Made by a program: the position numbers and the translations under genes. Source: Ridgeia piscesae (Eukaryota > Annelida > Polychaeta > Sabellida > Siboglinidae). Taken from it: DNA of 64,000 nucleotides. The notes under the pieces are model-generated. The model was not told the DNA's origin. It saw only the letters and a list, made by a program, of their open reading frames with translations, and ran no database searches. Shown here piece after piece: positions 11,204 through 28,835 of this stretch (position 1 is its first letter; every line of letters starts with the position of its first letter). Where the stretch lies: NCBI GenBank assembly GCA_025642075.2, contig JAODUO010000643.1, positions 490,001 to 554,000 on the forward strand, in the 5' to 3' direction.

Positions 11204-12497
11204 TTAGTGGTTGGTAAAACTATGTAGAGCATTTCGATTAAGAAGTTCTCGTGTAAACTTGACTGTGTTGTGAGAGTGCATTTGGAGTATGGACATATCG
11301 CGTGAATGAAATGCAACAAAAATTGCTGTCATCACAGCTAATCTGTAACTACAGCCACTGACCCACAGTACAACTCTGTCCTTACCTGCTGGAAACAGCC
11401 GATTCCTGGGGATCTGCTGCCACCTTAGATTGTACATCGGACTGTTGCGGTGACACTGACAACGACACGTCACCATCACTGCTGTCGACAGACACATCTT
11501 GCTTGCTCTTGGGTGATTATTTCCCACAAGGTGGCACCACTGTATATTTCCAGTGTCATCTGCACGATCTCTGACATCAAAAAGTTCAAGCACTTATTTG
11601 CAAGGCGTAATAACGGGTTGTAATGGCACAAGTGATCTGAGCATATTTCACCCGTTCCAATGGCGGCAAAGTCACTCTGCTCAACTTGCAACGAGGTGGG
11701 GACATACAACAACGACTGTTCTAAATGCGTAGTGTCAGCTTGTCGCTCGACATTTGATGTTGTCGCAGACATTCCTGACTTCACGCCTTCGACACCGTGT
11801 GCGTCTCCATCGGTGACGATGTATCGCAGTGCGACATCTTGTGCCGCCAACTGTCCCCCTGTCTGCGTATCTCTGCCCCTGCCGTATACTCGGACAGAGA
11901 TTCATTGGCTGGCAGGGTTGCCGTACAGTTTGCCTGGCCTGGACATGTCACATTTACTCCTCGCCTCCTCTTAGGTCTTAGGTGATTACCTCCAAACAGC
12001 CCAAACTTGGGCTAACGCAGGAGTTGTTTTTCTCTAGAATTTGTGAATCCACTACAGGTTACACATTTACCCCCTGTGTGGGATCTTTTACTTCCCCCAC
12101 AGCAACGGTGATTGCCTGGCTGGCATTCTGTCCTGCGTGATAAGCTCCAGTGATGGATGTGGAATTGTATCGACTGTCAATCGCTATATTTATCGGTGCA
12201 TCCTCAGGTAGACCACGCAAGCGATTGATTCGCTTCACGTTTCTTGGCCAGGTCTGCCAATGTCATCGTCGACGTTGTGTCACCAACTTTGTTAGCAGTT
12301 TTTTGCATGGCGCTGATGCATGGTGACGGCACATTCATACTAGCAAATATTACTCTGCTCTTTACAATGCCTGTTGTACACTCTTGCAATCCAACTTGCA
12401 AGCCAATGTTAGGGGCTGCTGGCTTACGGCCTCGCTTTCCTGTCTCCACTTCATGATACAGTTTGTACATCTTTGATGTGTATCCACATTTCATGCA
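11204..12497 (-). pseudogene. Mutator-like transposase relic, central and C-terminal part
   Basis: On the minus strand the frame from about 12494 reads TGKRGRKPAAPNIGLQVGLQ and then VPSPCISAMQKTANKVG. A stop follows, then IAIDSRYNS, then NCTATLPANESL, and in a third frame YIVTDGDAHGVEGV and RQADTTHLEQSL. These are the ordered landmarks of animal Mutator-like transposases, including the TDGD catalytic region. Several stop codons and frame changes show it is dead. The N-terminal part continues at 14445-14575 and 17157-17481, because two younger elements have inserted into it. Confidence 0.75.
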
Positions 12498-12505
12498 CCG
12501 TAAAC

Positions 12506-14436
12506 TAGTGCTGGTTCGATATTCGATATATCGAAGTATCGCGATACTTGCGAAAGTTCGATACCGATATTTAGTGGTATCGCGATACTTCGATACTTTT
12601 GGTATCGAACGCCCACTGTTCGATACCTTCGATACTTTCGATACCTTCGATACCTACGATACCTTCGATACCTTCGATACCTTCGATACCTTCGATACCT
12701 TCGATACCTTCGATACCTTCGATACCTTCGATACCTTCGATACCTTCGATACCTTCGATATTTCGATACTTGACATCGAGTCCATTCGACGATGTCGATG
12801 CGAAGACGCAACATCGTTGTTGATGACGACGTTGTTTACGGGAGCTATCACTATAGCGCTTCGCAGCCTAAATTGACTTAGGCGTGTTTGTTTAAAAATA
12901 ATATAACATAAAATGTGAATTGTTTTCTAAAACTTTATTGTAGAGTTAGTTTGTATAATAACTGTTTTCTGTGAGCGATCTTAGCCTAGGTCAGACTTCG
13001 CTTAGCCTCGTTATCCAAACCAAGGATCGTACGTGACGCTCTCGCTTGGTGGCACTACCATGTCATCTTTCTCCCTACTTTACATACGGTTACGCGTACA
13101 AAAACACACATCCAATAGCATTTTTATAGAGTGTTTATTGCACGCACTAGTATTTATGAAACTAGTTTAATAATAATATTGTTAATATAAATAATTATTC
13201 GAGCGCGATGCGGAGGCTTTGTTTATCCGGGTTCCGTTTGGTGGCGCTGTTTTGTTGTTTGGTGGCGCCACCATTTGCCGTACACGACGCCCACAACCAA
13301 GACGAACGACAACATGTCGAACGTTCATCGCTAATTTGGCACTTTTCCAACAAAGACTGTCTGCTATGCTAGAAACGTCTCAAACATAGTGAGGGAAATA
13401 CATCGAATTTGACGAAACATGTCACCAATCAAGAAGCTATCAAAACGTGATGATCAACTTTCATCGTACGGCATGTGATGTCGACGTCATCGACGTCGTG
13501 GACAACGTCGCATTGCCGTTGACTCGAGAACGTGTTCTTTCGAAATATTCGACAATGAGCAAGCAGTGGACATCAAGTTACAGTCGAAGCGAATCGCCAT
13601 CGATTGCCGAATCTACTAAGTAACTGCGGCCACAGCGTCAATGAAGTGACATATACGACGTGACTGATTAACGATGACGATTCGCTTACTGCATCTACTG
13701 TCACTGTGACACTGGCACTGGCCAAACAGGTTCACCACTGGCAGAGCCAGAGGTAGAGGAAGAAACTGACCTGTTCTTGAAAACAGTTGCAAAAACATAA
13801 TGGGGCTTGTTATGTGTACTTGATAACGTGGTAATTTAAGTTTTATATTTTAAAAATATTGGTGTGAACTGGGAAGTACAATTGTAATTTAAATTAATAT
13901 TTTTTCAATTATTAATTAGTGTTATTTTATTGTAATCATCTATACAGTTTTGATGCTAAATCACAATTATCTTTATGATAGAATTAATAATAAAAAAGTT
14001 ATAACAGTGAGGGTTCAGCTGTGCTGGCAGTGACACTATTATAAGTGATAGGTGTTTTTGTATAATAATAACATATTATTTGTATGTTTCATTTGTTTCA
14101 GCTGAATTTGTTGATGGTCTTTTTAGGAGACACATTGACTTGAAATTAAGCTGCTATATTAAAGTGTATTTACAAACAGCTGGGGTGAAGTACTGTTATT
14201 AATTTAAAATAATTCAGTGCAATTAATTAATTTGTCACTAGGTATTTTATTGCAGTTGTCTTTATTGTTTTAATATTATATTACAGTTACCTTTTAGTTT
14301 TACAACAGTAATCAATTATATTGAAACTGTTGTTTGGGTACTTACATAAATTGAAAATTGCATATTAATCATTGTTTGCAAACAAAATTCAGGTATCGAT
14401 CGGTATCGAACAAAACCTGGTATCGAACCAGCACTA
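12506..14436. mobile_element. hAT-like non-autonomous DNA transposon
   Basis: The two ends are inverted repeats starting TAGTGCTGGTTCGATA. They are flanked by an exact 8-bp target-site duplication CCGTAAAC (12498-12505 and 14437-14444). An 8-bp duplication and a YAGNG-type end are hallmarks of the hAT superfamily. The 1931-bp interior encodes no recognisable transposase. It holds a 9-bp minisatellite near the left end. The target is the Mutator-like transposase relic, so this insertion is the younger of the two. Confidence 0.88.
12612..12757. repeat. 9-bp minisatellite (CGATACCTT)n inside the hAT-like element
   Basis: About 16 units. The motif matches the GATACC/GGTATCG words that make up the subterminal part of the element on both sides. 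The DTF-repeat and YRR-repeat frames here are translations of the array. Confidence 0.95.
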
Positions 14437-14444
14437 CCGTAAAC

Positions 14445-14574
14445 AACACTGCCAACACAGTCCCACTTTAATTTCTCTGGCAACAGTAAATCTAGGAGTG
14501 ACACACTCACCTCTTTCCATCACTGAATGCTGATCGATAGACTCATTTCACATACGTTCTATATGGCCTTTGTC
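14445..14574 (-). pseudogene. Mutator-like transposase relic, piece between hAT and LINE insertions
   Basis: The minus strand reads VAREIKVGLCWQCCLR and joins directly, across the hAT insertion, to CMKCGYTSKMYKLYHEVETG. The other side is interrupted by the LINE. The order and spacing match the Mutator-like transposase family. Confidence 0.6.
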
Positions 14575-17156
14575 ATTTAATGTATAAGAGATTGAATGAT
14601 ATGGAGGTTCATGATTTAGAAGTGATGTGGATTAAGGTTATGCCAAAGAAAACGCCTCGAAAATTCTCATGTATACTGGTAGCATGTTTATATTATACTC
14701 CAAAGACGGAGTATTTGAAAATACGTGATCATTTAATCACCAACATTGACACTGTAATGCGAAAACACCCAGAATGTGGTGTGATCATAACTGGCGATTT
14801 CAACCAGTTGCGGGATAACTTTATGAAAACCCACTATAGATTTGTCCAAGTAGTTAATGTTGTAACACGTGGACAGGCGATATTAGACAAAATATGGACA
14901 AATATGGAGGAGGTGTACACCCCGCCTGTTACTATTTCCGAACTGGGGTCATCGGACCATAACATGGTTTTGCTTAAACCTAAAGCGAAAAACTCAGTTG
15001 ATACTGGATGCGTGACAAGGTGTATGGGGCCAAAAGAAAAAGCCACATTCAGTATGGCTTTATCAGCCATCAAATGGGAACCCCTATTTAGGCTTGATTC
15101 ATGTGCAGATCAGTATTCATATTATCAAACGGTTATTTGCAACCTGATGGAAATATGCTTTCCTACTAAAATTGTTACGAGGCATACGGCTGATAAGCCA
15201 TGGGTCACAGACTGGTTCAGAGACTTAGTTCGTAAAAGACAGCGAGCTCACATGAGTGGTGATTTGAATCAAGCAAAAATATTGCGTAATAAGGTCAACC
15301 GAGCCGCTTCGAAACTTAAGTATAATTTTTACCAAACACAAATTGCAGCAATGCATGAATCGGGATCCCACGATTGGTGGAAGCATATGAAAACAATAAT
15401 GGGACTTAAAACAAATGGCAAATCATGCATGCAAGGTCTAGCTAACAAAACAACGGATGGTGATTGTGGCTTACTGGCCAATACAATGAATGATTTCTTT
15501 GTGTCTGTGAGTGACCATTTGCCTCGGTTAAATAAGAGTCACAAGGTGTTCGAAGTTAACGAGGAACTGCCGGATCAGTATGTGATAAGCGTATGTACTA
15601 CCTTTAAAGCCTTGGAGAGTGTTAAAGCCAACAAGGCTACTGGGCCTGACAACATCCCTGCATGGGTGTTAAGAAATTATGCAAATGTTCTCGCCCCTCC
15701 ATTAACTGCTATTTTTAACAATTCATTAAGAGAAGGTGTACTCCCTATGGAATGGAAAATGGCCAATGTAATACCGTTGCCAAAAACAAGCCCCCCTGTG
15801 TCGATTGAAAAAGACATTAGACCAATTTCACTAACTCCAATAGCTGCCAAGGTGTTTGAATCAATAATAATGAAATGGGTGGATGAAACAATTGAAGGTG
15901 AAATTGATGCTAAGCAATTTGGGGGAATTAGCGGAACGTCCACAACAGACGTTCTTGTCGAACTGGTTCATATGTGGTATAAGGCGACAGATAAATTGAA
16001 TTCTTATGTCAGAGTTGTAATGCTAGACTTTAGCAAAGCGTTTGATCTTATTAATCATCATTTGTTGCTAGATAAGCTACAGTCGTATGGGTTGCCCGCA
16101 CATATTTTAAGATGGATGGCAACATTTCTATTAGACAGAACTCAACGAGTAAAAATAGGAAATGAATATTCCCATTCTGGTCATCCCAATGGGGGAGTAC
16201 CGCAAGGGACATTGTCTGGACCTAAATGTTTCCTTGTTTATATAAATGATTTAAGAACGACTGTTCCATTATATAAGTATGTAGACGACAGTACGTTATT
16301 TGAAATATGCGAAGAAATGATGTATCTGTTATACAAGAGTCGGTTGATATTGCTGCTAGATGGACAGAACAGAATGACATGAAAATTAATTCCGAAAAAT
16401 CAAAAGAAATAATCATTAGTTTTGCACAAGATGGCAATTTCAGAAGCACTATCCCGAATATAAAGATTGATGGGAGGGATATAGCACAAGTTTGCCATGC
16501 CAAACTATTAGGTGTGACCATTTCTCAGGATCTGACATGGAACAAACACGTGGATAATATTGTGAAAAAGGCTGGTAAACGCTTGTACATGTTATATCAG
16601 TTAAAGCGTGCAGGGATTACCCAGAAAGATCTGGTCAGTGTATATGTTAGTGTGGTGAGACCAGTTCTAGAATATGCATGTCCTGTATGGCACACTAACT
16701 TGCCCCAATATTTGTCTGACAATATTGAAGTTATACAAAAAAAGGGCACTAAAATGTATTTTTCCTGGATTGGGTTACGCGGAAATACTTAGACGTGTTA
16801 ACCTGGATACGTTGAATGTAAGACGGGACAGCATTTGTCAAAAATATTTTGATAAAATTAAAGTCGGCACACACAGATTAAATTATCTGCTGCCTGACAA
16901 AAGACATCAAATATAATGTTAGACAACAAAATGTGTACCCGTTACCAGTTACTAGAACGAATAGATTCCGTAACTCCTTTATACCGTGGGCTTTATACAA
17001 CTGTCAGTAAAAAGGCTATTAATATGGTATGATTTGCGGTATCAAATGTATTTATATTGTATTTGTATGATGTTTTGATGAGTTAATTGTAACCTATTGT
17101 AATGTCAATCCAACTCAGTTGAGTTGCTAATAAAACTTGTGTTATTATTATATTAT
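14575..17156 (+). mobile_element. 5'-truncated non-LTR retrotransposon (LINE) with endonuclease and reverse transcriptase
   Basis: One frame (14580-16382) begins inside the endonuclease domain (motifs GDFNQL and SDHNMV). It continues into reverse transcriptase with TGPDNIPAWVL, FSKAFDLINH, GVPQGTLSGP and the catalytic YVDDS. A frameshift near 16310 moves the rest into a second frame (to 16792: SEKSKEIIISF, AKLLGVTISQDLTWN, YACPVWHTNLP). A further frame change leads to LNVRRDSICQKYF (to 16916). The 3' UTR ends in a TTATTATTAT-type tail. The start of the endonuclease is missing, so the copy is 5'-truncated and dead. It resembles CR1/L2-like LINEs. Inserted in the Mutator relic. Confidence 0.9.
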
Positions 17157-17481
17157 TTCATCAAGCCGCATTTCTTCACGTGTATCTTCTTGTAAATATG
17201 TCAAGTCGTCATCGTCGTGATCATCGCGTCTCGGCCGCAGCATCTTCGCCTCACCAGATGGCAGACCAGAATGACCTTTGGCATCAGGTATCTCAATGAG
17301 GCCAGCTGGTGTCACTTTTGTGACACGCGCAAACTCAGCTTGGGTAAGTCGGGGCATCCATCGGGCTAAACTTTCTCCAGTCTGCTCTTCAATGCTGTCC
17401 TTTTTCTTTGATGACGTTTGCAGGATGACCCTTCCTGAAACCACAGGCCCTTTCACTCTTTCGCGGAACTTTGTGAGACAT
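17157..17481 (-). pseudogene. Mutator-like transposase relic, N-terminal part
   Basis: An ATG at 17481 opens a frame reading MSHKVPRKSERACGFRKGHP, the basic N-terminus usual for this transposase family. A frame change in an A-rich stretch leads to GESLARWMPRLTQAEFARVT and KMLRPRRD. The piece stops at the LINE insertion. Confidence 0.6.
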
Positions 17482-17489
17482 GACAACAA

Positions 17490-17966
17490 CTGAGATACAC
17501 ACACACAAATATTCCAAATGTGGCACACCAGAGCAATCCAACTTAGTGACCAGCCGACACTAAGCTCATGTGGCTGCTGCAATTTTAGTGGGGTAAGGAA
17601 CATCACTTCCATTCATATTTAGGATGTCATTAGGCATACAGAGGATAATCAACTAGAGAAAATGCTGGATATTGCCAGGAAATGCAACATGTTCTGTTGT
17701 AATAACCACCATGGAGAACTCATGCTTGTGGGAAATAACTGTACTGGTTTTTGTAATTTGTCTCTTTTTTAGGTAGAAACAATCGTTCAAATAGGGTGTT
17801 TGGCATCCATGGTGACGGAGGATGTGTTTCCTCAAAAGAAGACTTCAAAAGAAAGTTAGCAGTGTTATCCAGAAAAATGAATTTGTGCATACTTTTTTTA
17901 GATTGTATACTAATAATTATGTATTCCTGTCAGATAAATAAAACAATTCTAATAACATAAAATGTT
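17490..17966. other. Intergenic, nothing recognised
   Basis: No coding exon or repeat can be supported between the Mutator relic and the dispersed repeat. Confidence 0.4.
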
Positions 17967-17967
17967 G

Positions 17968-18162
17968 TGACTGATTGCATTTAGAATACTGCGTTGTAAT
18001 ACAAAAGCAATGTCAGTTGTTTATCTAACCATTTTGTTCACTTGGACAGTTTATGGTAATATCGATTCAGTGTTGTGTGTGGCAGGTTCACACCCTGCTG
18101 GTGTTCCTTATCCAAACATTACATGTTGTGTGCACACGCAATGATTCTATTTAATAAGTTCA
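17968..18162 (+). repeat. Dispersed repeat, copy 2 (see 1812)
   Basis: Matches the sequence at 1812-1992 over its whole length, in the same orientation and about 16 kb away. Confidence 0.75.
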
Positions 18163-18428
18163 ACTGCTTTTGTGACATCTCTGAAATGCATCGAACTATA
18201 GTCAAGTTTGCCTACGTATCAATGTATATATGCAGGCATATTAATGCTTTCTTCATAAATGGCCTGCACCTTGGTTGCCAATCAAACAGGAATTAATACG
18301 CAACCCAAACAACTATGACATAAGATCTACGTGTGGGCTGTAGAAGAATGCAGATAACATGTTTCTCGCTAGCAGCAGCATCTGACCAGCATCAGAGTTC
18401 TGCCAGGTCATCAAGTAAAGTGCAACAG

Positions 18429-19708
18429 TAATCACGGGCGTCGATCGGTGGGGGACTGGGGTATGCGTCCCCCCACATTTCAGCATGGGGGGACATGGGA
18501 ATTGTCCCCCCCCATTTTTCAGCTCAGAAAAATTGCGAGGCATATAGCCTGACTCTCCACTCCTGTCTCTTAAAAGCCGCTATACAGGACTAGCTAGACA
18601 ATAAACTCGCAATATGAAGTTCCGACCACCCATTAGAAAATGGACTAGATAAATTGCTTGGCTGGCCACACCGCGCAACTTGATCTTACTTTAGTAAATG
18701 ACCATCATGCCGGGCTGCGCCGCTACCGGGCTCTAATAGTTTGCAACCTTGTATTGATATTATTTATAGGCTCTAGCCATCAAACACATTGTAAATGATT
18801 ACATTTGTGTTGCACTTTCACCCCTCGCCTGCTTGATGCTTATCGCTTACGACAGAAGCGGCGGATTCCTGCACTTTATGTAACTTATTCCCATTTGAGT
18901 GATGACAAATTTATTTGCCAACATGTTGGATTGGGAAGTTCTACACAGCATGGGCGTCGATCGGTGGGGGACGAGGGGGACGCGTCGCCCCACTTTTCAG
19001 CCTGAGGGGGTCAGCATAGGAAATGTTCTCACACTTGTTTAGTTAATACGACAAATTTAAAGGCATATATAGCGAGACTGATTACTCCTCTCTCTTATGA
19101 ACTCTACATCGGTCTAGTAGTAAAATTAATAAAAAAAAAAGTATACGAGTTCAGATATAAACTTTCGACTACCTAGTGGAAAATCACTAAATAAATTGCT
19201 TGGCTGGCCGCAGCCCGCAACTTGATCTTAGTCCAGTAAATATTCATCATGCCAGGCTCTGTCACTTTGCACCCTTGTGTTGATATATTAATAGGCATTA
19301 GCCATCAGACACATTATAGATTATACATTTTTGTTTGCCCTGTCACCCCTGTGGATTGCAGCCTGGTCGCCCTGTTGGATACTTATATCGCCTACGGCGG
19401 AACCAGCGGATTCCTGCACTTGTGTAATTTGAGTGATGACAAATTTCTTTGCCAAAAGGTGGGTTTGGGAAGTCCCACACAGGCATCCCTGTAACCTCAG
19501 CATCGTGTCACTCTATGAATCAGGCAAGCAGTGTTGGCTCAAATCTTCAGTGATTGGGGCGGGCCATGGCTCCTCTTCAAATATATATGTTGCCAACATA
19601 ACTATTTTAAATAGCATACATAAAGGCCTTTGTTTATTTTAGAATTAGCACCGAACAAAAATAAATTATGTATTTTATTTACAGAAAAATAGTTATATGT
19701 ATTTCAGG

Positions 19709-19750
<42 letters not shown>

Positions 19751-19988
19751 GGGTATATATATACGTAAAAAATAAACATGTATATATATATTATATACAT
19801 ACATTTATATATATATATATATTATACATAAAAAATAAACATGTATATATATACATATGACATTATAATATATATATTATATGACATATAATATATATGT
19901 ATATATATATATATTATATACACACATATATGTATATATACATTGGTCCTGCATCCCCCCACTTTTAAAACTGGATTGACGCCCCTGT
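18429..19988. mobile_element. Composite repeat: two ~520-bp tandem copies and an inverted end
   Basis: The unit starting GGGCGTCGATCGGTGGGGGA begins near 18436 and again near 18954. Both copies run through TTGCTTGGCTGGCC, AACTTGATCTTA and AGTGATGACAAATTT. An inverted copy of the opening (TCCCCCCACTTTTAAAACTG followed by GATTGACGCCCCTG) closes the region near 19988. The CAGGGGCGTC-type ends recall hAT-like miniature elements, but the flanking 8-mers are only partly alike, so the class is uncertain. Confidence 0.55.
19709..19945. repeat. (TA)n-rich low-complexity tract
   Basis: Interrupted TATATA arrays with TACATATG and ATAAACATG islands. Confidence 0.95.
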
Positions 19989-20340
19989 TACTAATAATAA
20001 ACTTGTGTGCAATGTATTTAATTACTTTTAAAAACCAAATGCAAAAATGTATGTATTGTGGCCTCACCCATTATTTCACAACTTTGTTTTGCACAAATTA
20101 TTTGATTATTTACTAAAGTACATTATTTATGATTGACTAGTGGAATAAAACAGGTAATTAAAAAAAATCTAAATCAAAACTTACATTTAAATAGTCCATG
20201 TAATCGGCTACATTAAAAACCTGTCTCTGTTTATGACTGTATAGTATAAGCACCAGTGTCTTTGTCCTAGCTTCATTTATTACAGATGCCTGTTTCAATT
20301 ACATGGCACACTTATCCATGGTAATTTATTTATCAACTAA

Positions 20341-20632
20341 AAAAAAGGCAAGTTCTTATATAGCGCAGTATCCAGTCCCCAGGACCGTTCAAAGCGTTTT
20401 ACACTTTACTTCCCTGACAGACCATTTTGGCTTCTCTAGGAAGCATCCAGCCATATGCTACAATTAATGCGTGAAGGCTGCTCGTACACATACCCACCAT
20501 TATCTATAGTCAGGTACTCATTTATACAGCTGAGTGAACTGAAGCAATGTAGAGTGAAAAAACTTGCCCAAGGTTTTAACACCGCAGCACAGGATTCGAA
20601 CTGAAGCTCTACCCCTGAGCCATTGCGCTCTA
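20341..20632 (-). repeat. tRNA-derived SINE (copy B)
   Basis: On the minus strand it has box A-like TGGCTCAGGGGTAGAGC and box B-like GTTCGAATCC, the best-preserved pol III boxes among the copies here. The shared body and the tail ACTGCGCTATATAAGAAC follow. The stretch between the two boxes is shorter than in copy A. Confidence 0.85.
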
Positions 20633-20952
20633 CGAACTATTCAAAGCAGATTTGCACGGCCCAGCACAACTTAAAAATTGACTTCTTCTAAGGTCCTAAA
20701 TCTTTTACATGTTTAATAAGTATGTTGTTTAAATAAAAACTGCATCCATGTATCCAAAGCAATGATTTGATGCAAATAAACCTCCTCACAGCATATTTTT
20801 TTACAGGAAACAGTTACTGCAATGATCTATTACAAAATAATTTTTTTGTACAGTCATGCTAAAAGTATTTTGTCTTATGTCATATTCCTGGTGAATGGTC
20901 AGTGCATATAATGTACAATGAACACATTAAGTATAAGAACTGTTTTAATACA

Positions 20953-20982
20953 TTATATATATATATATATTATCATTATATA

Positions 20983-21027
<45 letters not shown>

Positions 21028-21160
21028 CATATATTTTCATATTATGTTCGTATCCAGCCTTTTAAAGAGCAGTAGTCACGTAAATATTCATCTATGTACA
21101 TACATACAAATTTTAATATTTACACACATAAATATATATATAATATATATATACACATAA
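20953..21160. repeat. (TA)n-rich tract
   Basis: TATATA arrays broken by TTATCATTATA and by non-repetitive sequence at 21035-21110. Confidence 0.9.
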
Positions 21161-21535
21161 GTTATACTATTACATGCCAGGATAGGATCTAAGATTTGAC
21201 TTACAAGAAGGGGTACAAGTCTCGCCAAGTGCACTCCCCATCAAGCTCACTATCTACATGTCTGTGAAGCCCACCAACTGCACCCGTTGAAGGCTCTTCA
21301 ACTGACCTCCTTTGAGGGTTGCTAAAATCATTCAACTGCCCCTACATTGACAAGAAAATTATGGTTCCTATATCATCTTAGCAAGATAATTCGTTTTTTC
21401 TAAAAACAATACCAACAAACCAACTCATGTGAAACCATGAGCAATTCCAGTCGCATAACTTGCACATGCAGTCTGTCTTAACCAATACGTATGATACATC
21501 CACTATCAAATCAGAATAAGGATTTATGATTAAGC

Positions 21536-27963
<6,428 letters not shown>

Positions 27964-28442
27964 GCTAAAATATATATGAAATATTATAATTTAAAAAGTT
28001 AAACAGGAAGGATTTTAAAGAAATGGGAACAGCAGAAAGTTATTAGAGAAATTTCATTTCAGTCACCTTTAAGTGATAAGGGATAGTTTAGTAATTTAGT
28101 AAAGAATGGATTTTGACAAATAACATATTACTAGAATATAAAATACAATCAACGATCACACATTTAACATATTAGTATGTAGTTTGATGTTTAGTGGAAC
28201 GGTCTCAATTGAGGCACAAGTTTTTAAAACGAACCGGGCTTGGAACCTAAACTCTCAGTCAGGCCTAGACATGCAGTGGAGTAATAAATTGCCCCGTAAG
28301 TTTTTAATGTCTATTAGTTTTTGTTTAACTTTCTATAACTCGAATCTATAGACTCAAGTCTAGTCTCTAGACCATAGAGCTTATTATGGTCTCTGGCTGG
28401 CTGTCCCTGTGGTCACAAAGGAAATGAGCAAGTTGTGATATA

Positions 28443-28821
28443 TACCCAGCAAACAACGACCTATGACTGCACATGTTCTGTAAGTTAATTCACGAGTTCA
28501 ACTGGCTTAATTCACGTGTTTCCGTACATGATTTCACCGGATTCTGTGAACAAATTTGGTGTGTTGACACGTGTTTAATGTGAAATCATTAGTTTTTCAC
28601 GTGATGACACGTACCAGTGAAACGGTACCAGTTCTGACCCAGTACGACTCGTGTCAAATTCGTTCGAAACTCCTCATGATAACAGGCAGAACACATGTAT
28701 TCACGTGAATACACATGAAAAATGGTGGAGTGGTACCAATTATGAACCAGTATCATGAGTATGAAATGTGCCAACTGGTTCAGAAATGGTTCCTTGAGGC
28801 ATTGACCTTGTTTGCTGGGTA
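28443..28821. mobile_element. 379-bp MITE with CCCAGCAAACAA ends
   Basis: The ends are inverted copies of TACCCAGCAAACAA (28443-28456 and 28808-28821). The outer TA may be the target duplication. The interior has many CACGTG/ACACGT-like words and no coding capacity. Size, inverted ends and TA flanks fit a miniature inverted-repeat element. The parent family is unknown. Confidence 0.75.
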
Positions 28822-28835
28822 CATATATCTGTCGA

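Noticed and set aside
11660..11985. Plus-strand frames of 62-104 codons
   Set aside because: They lie opposite the Mutator-like transposase landmarks on the minus strand and have no motif of their own.
12463..12876. 137-codon frame with DTF repeats
   Set aside because: A translation of the (CGATACCTT)n array and the end of the hAT-like element.
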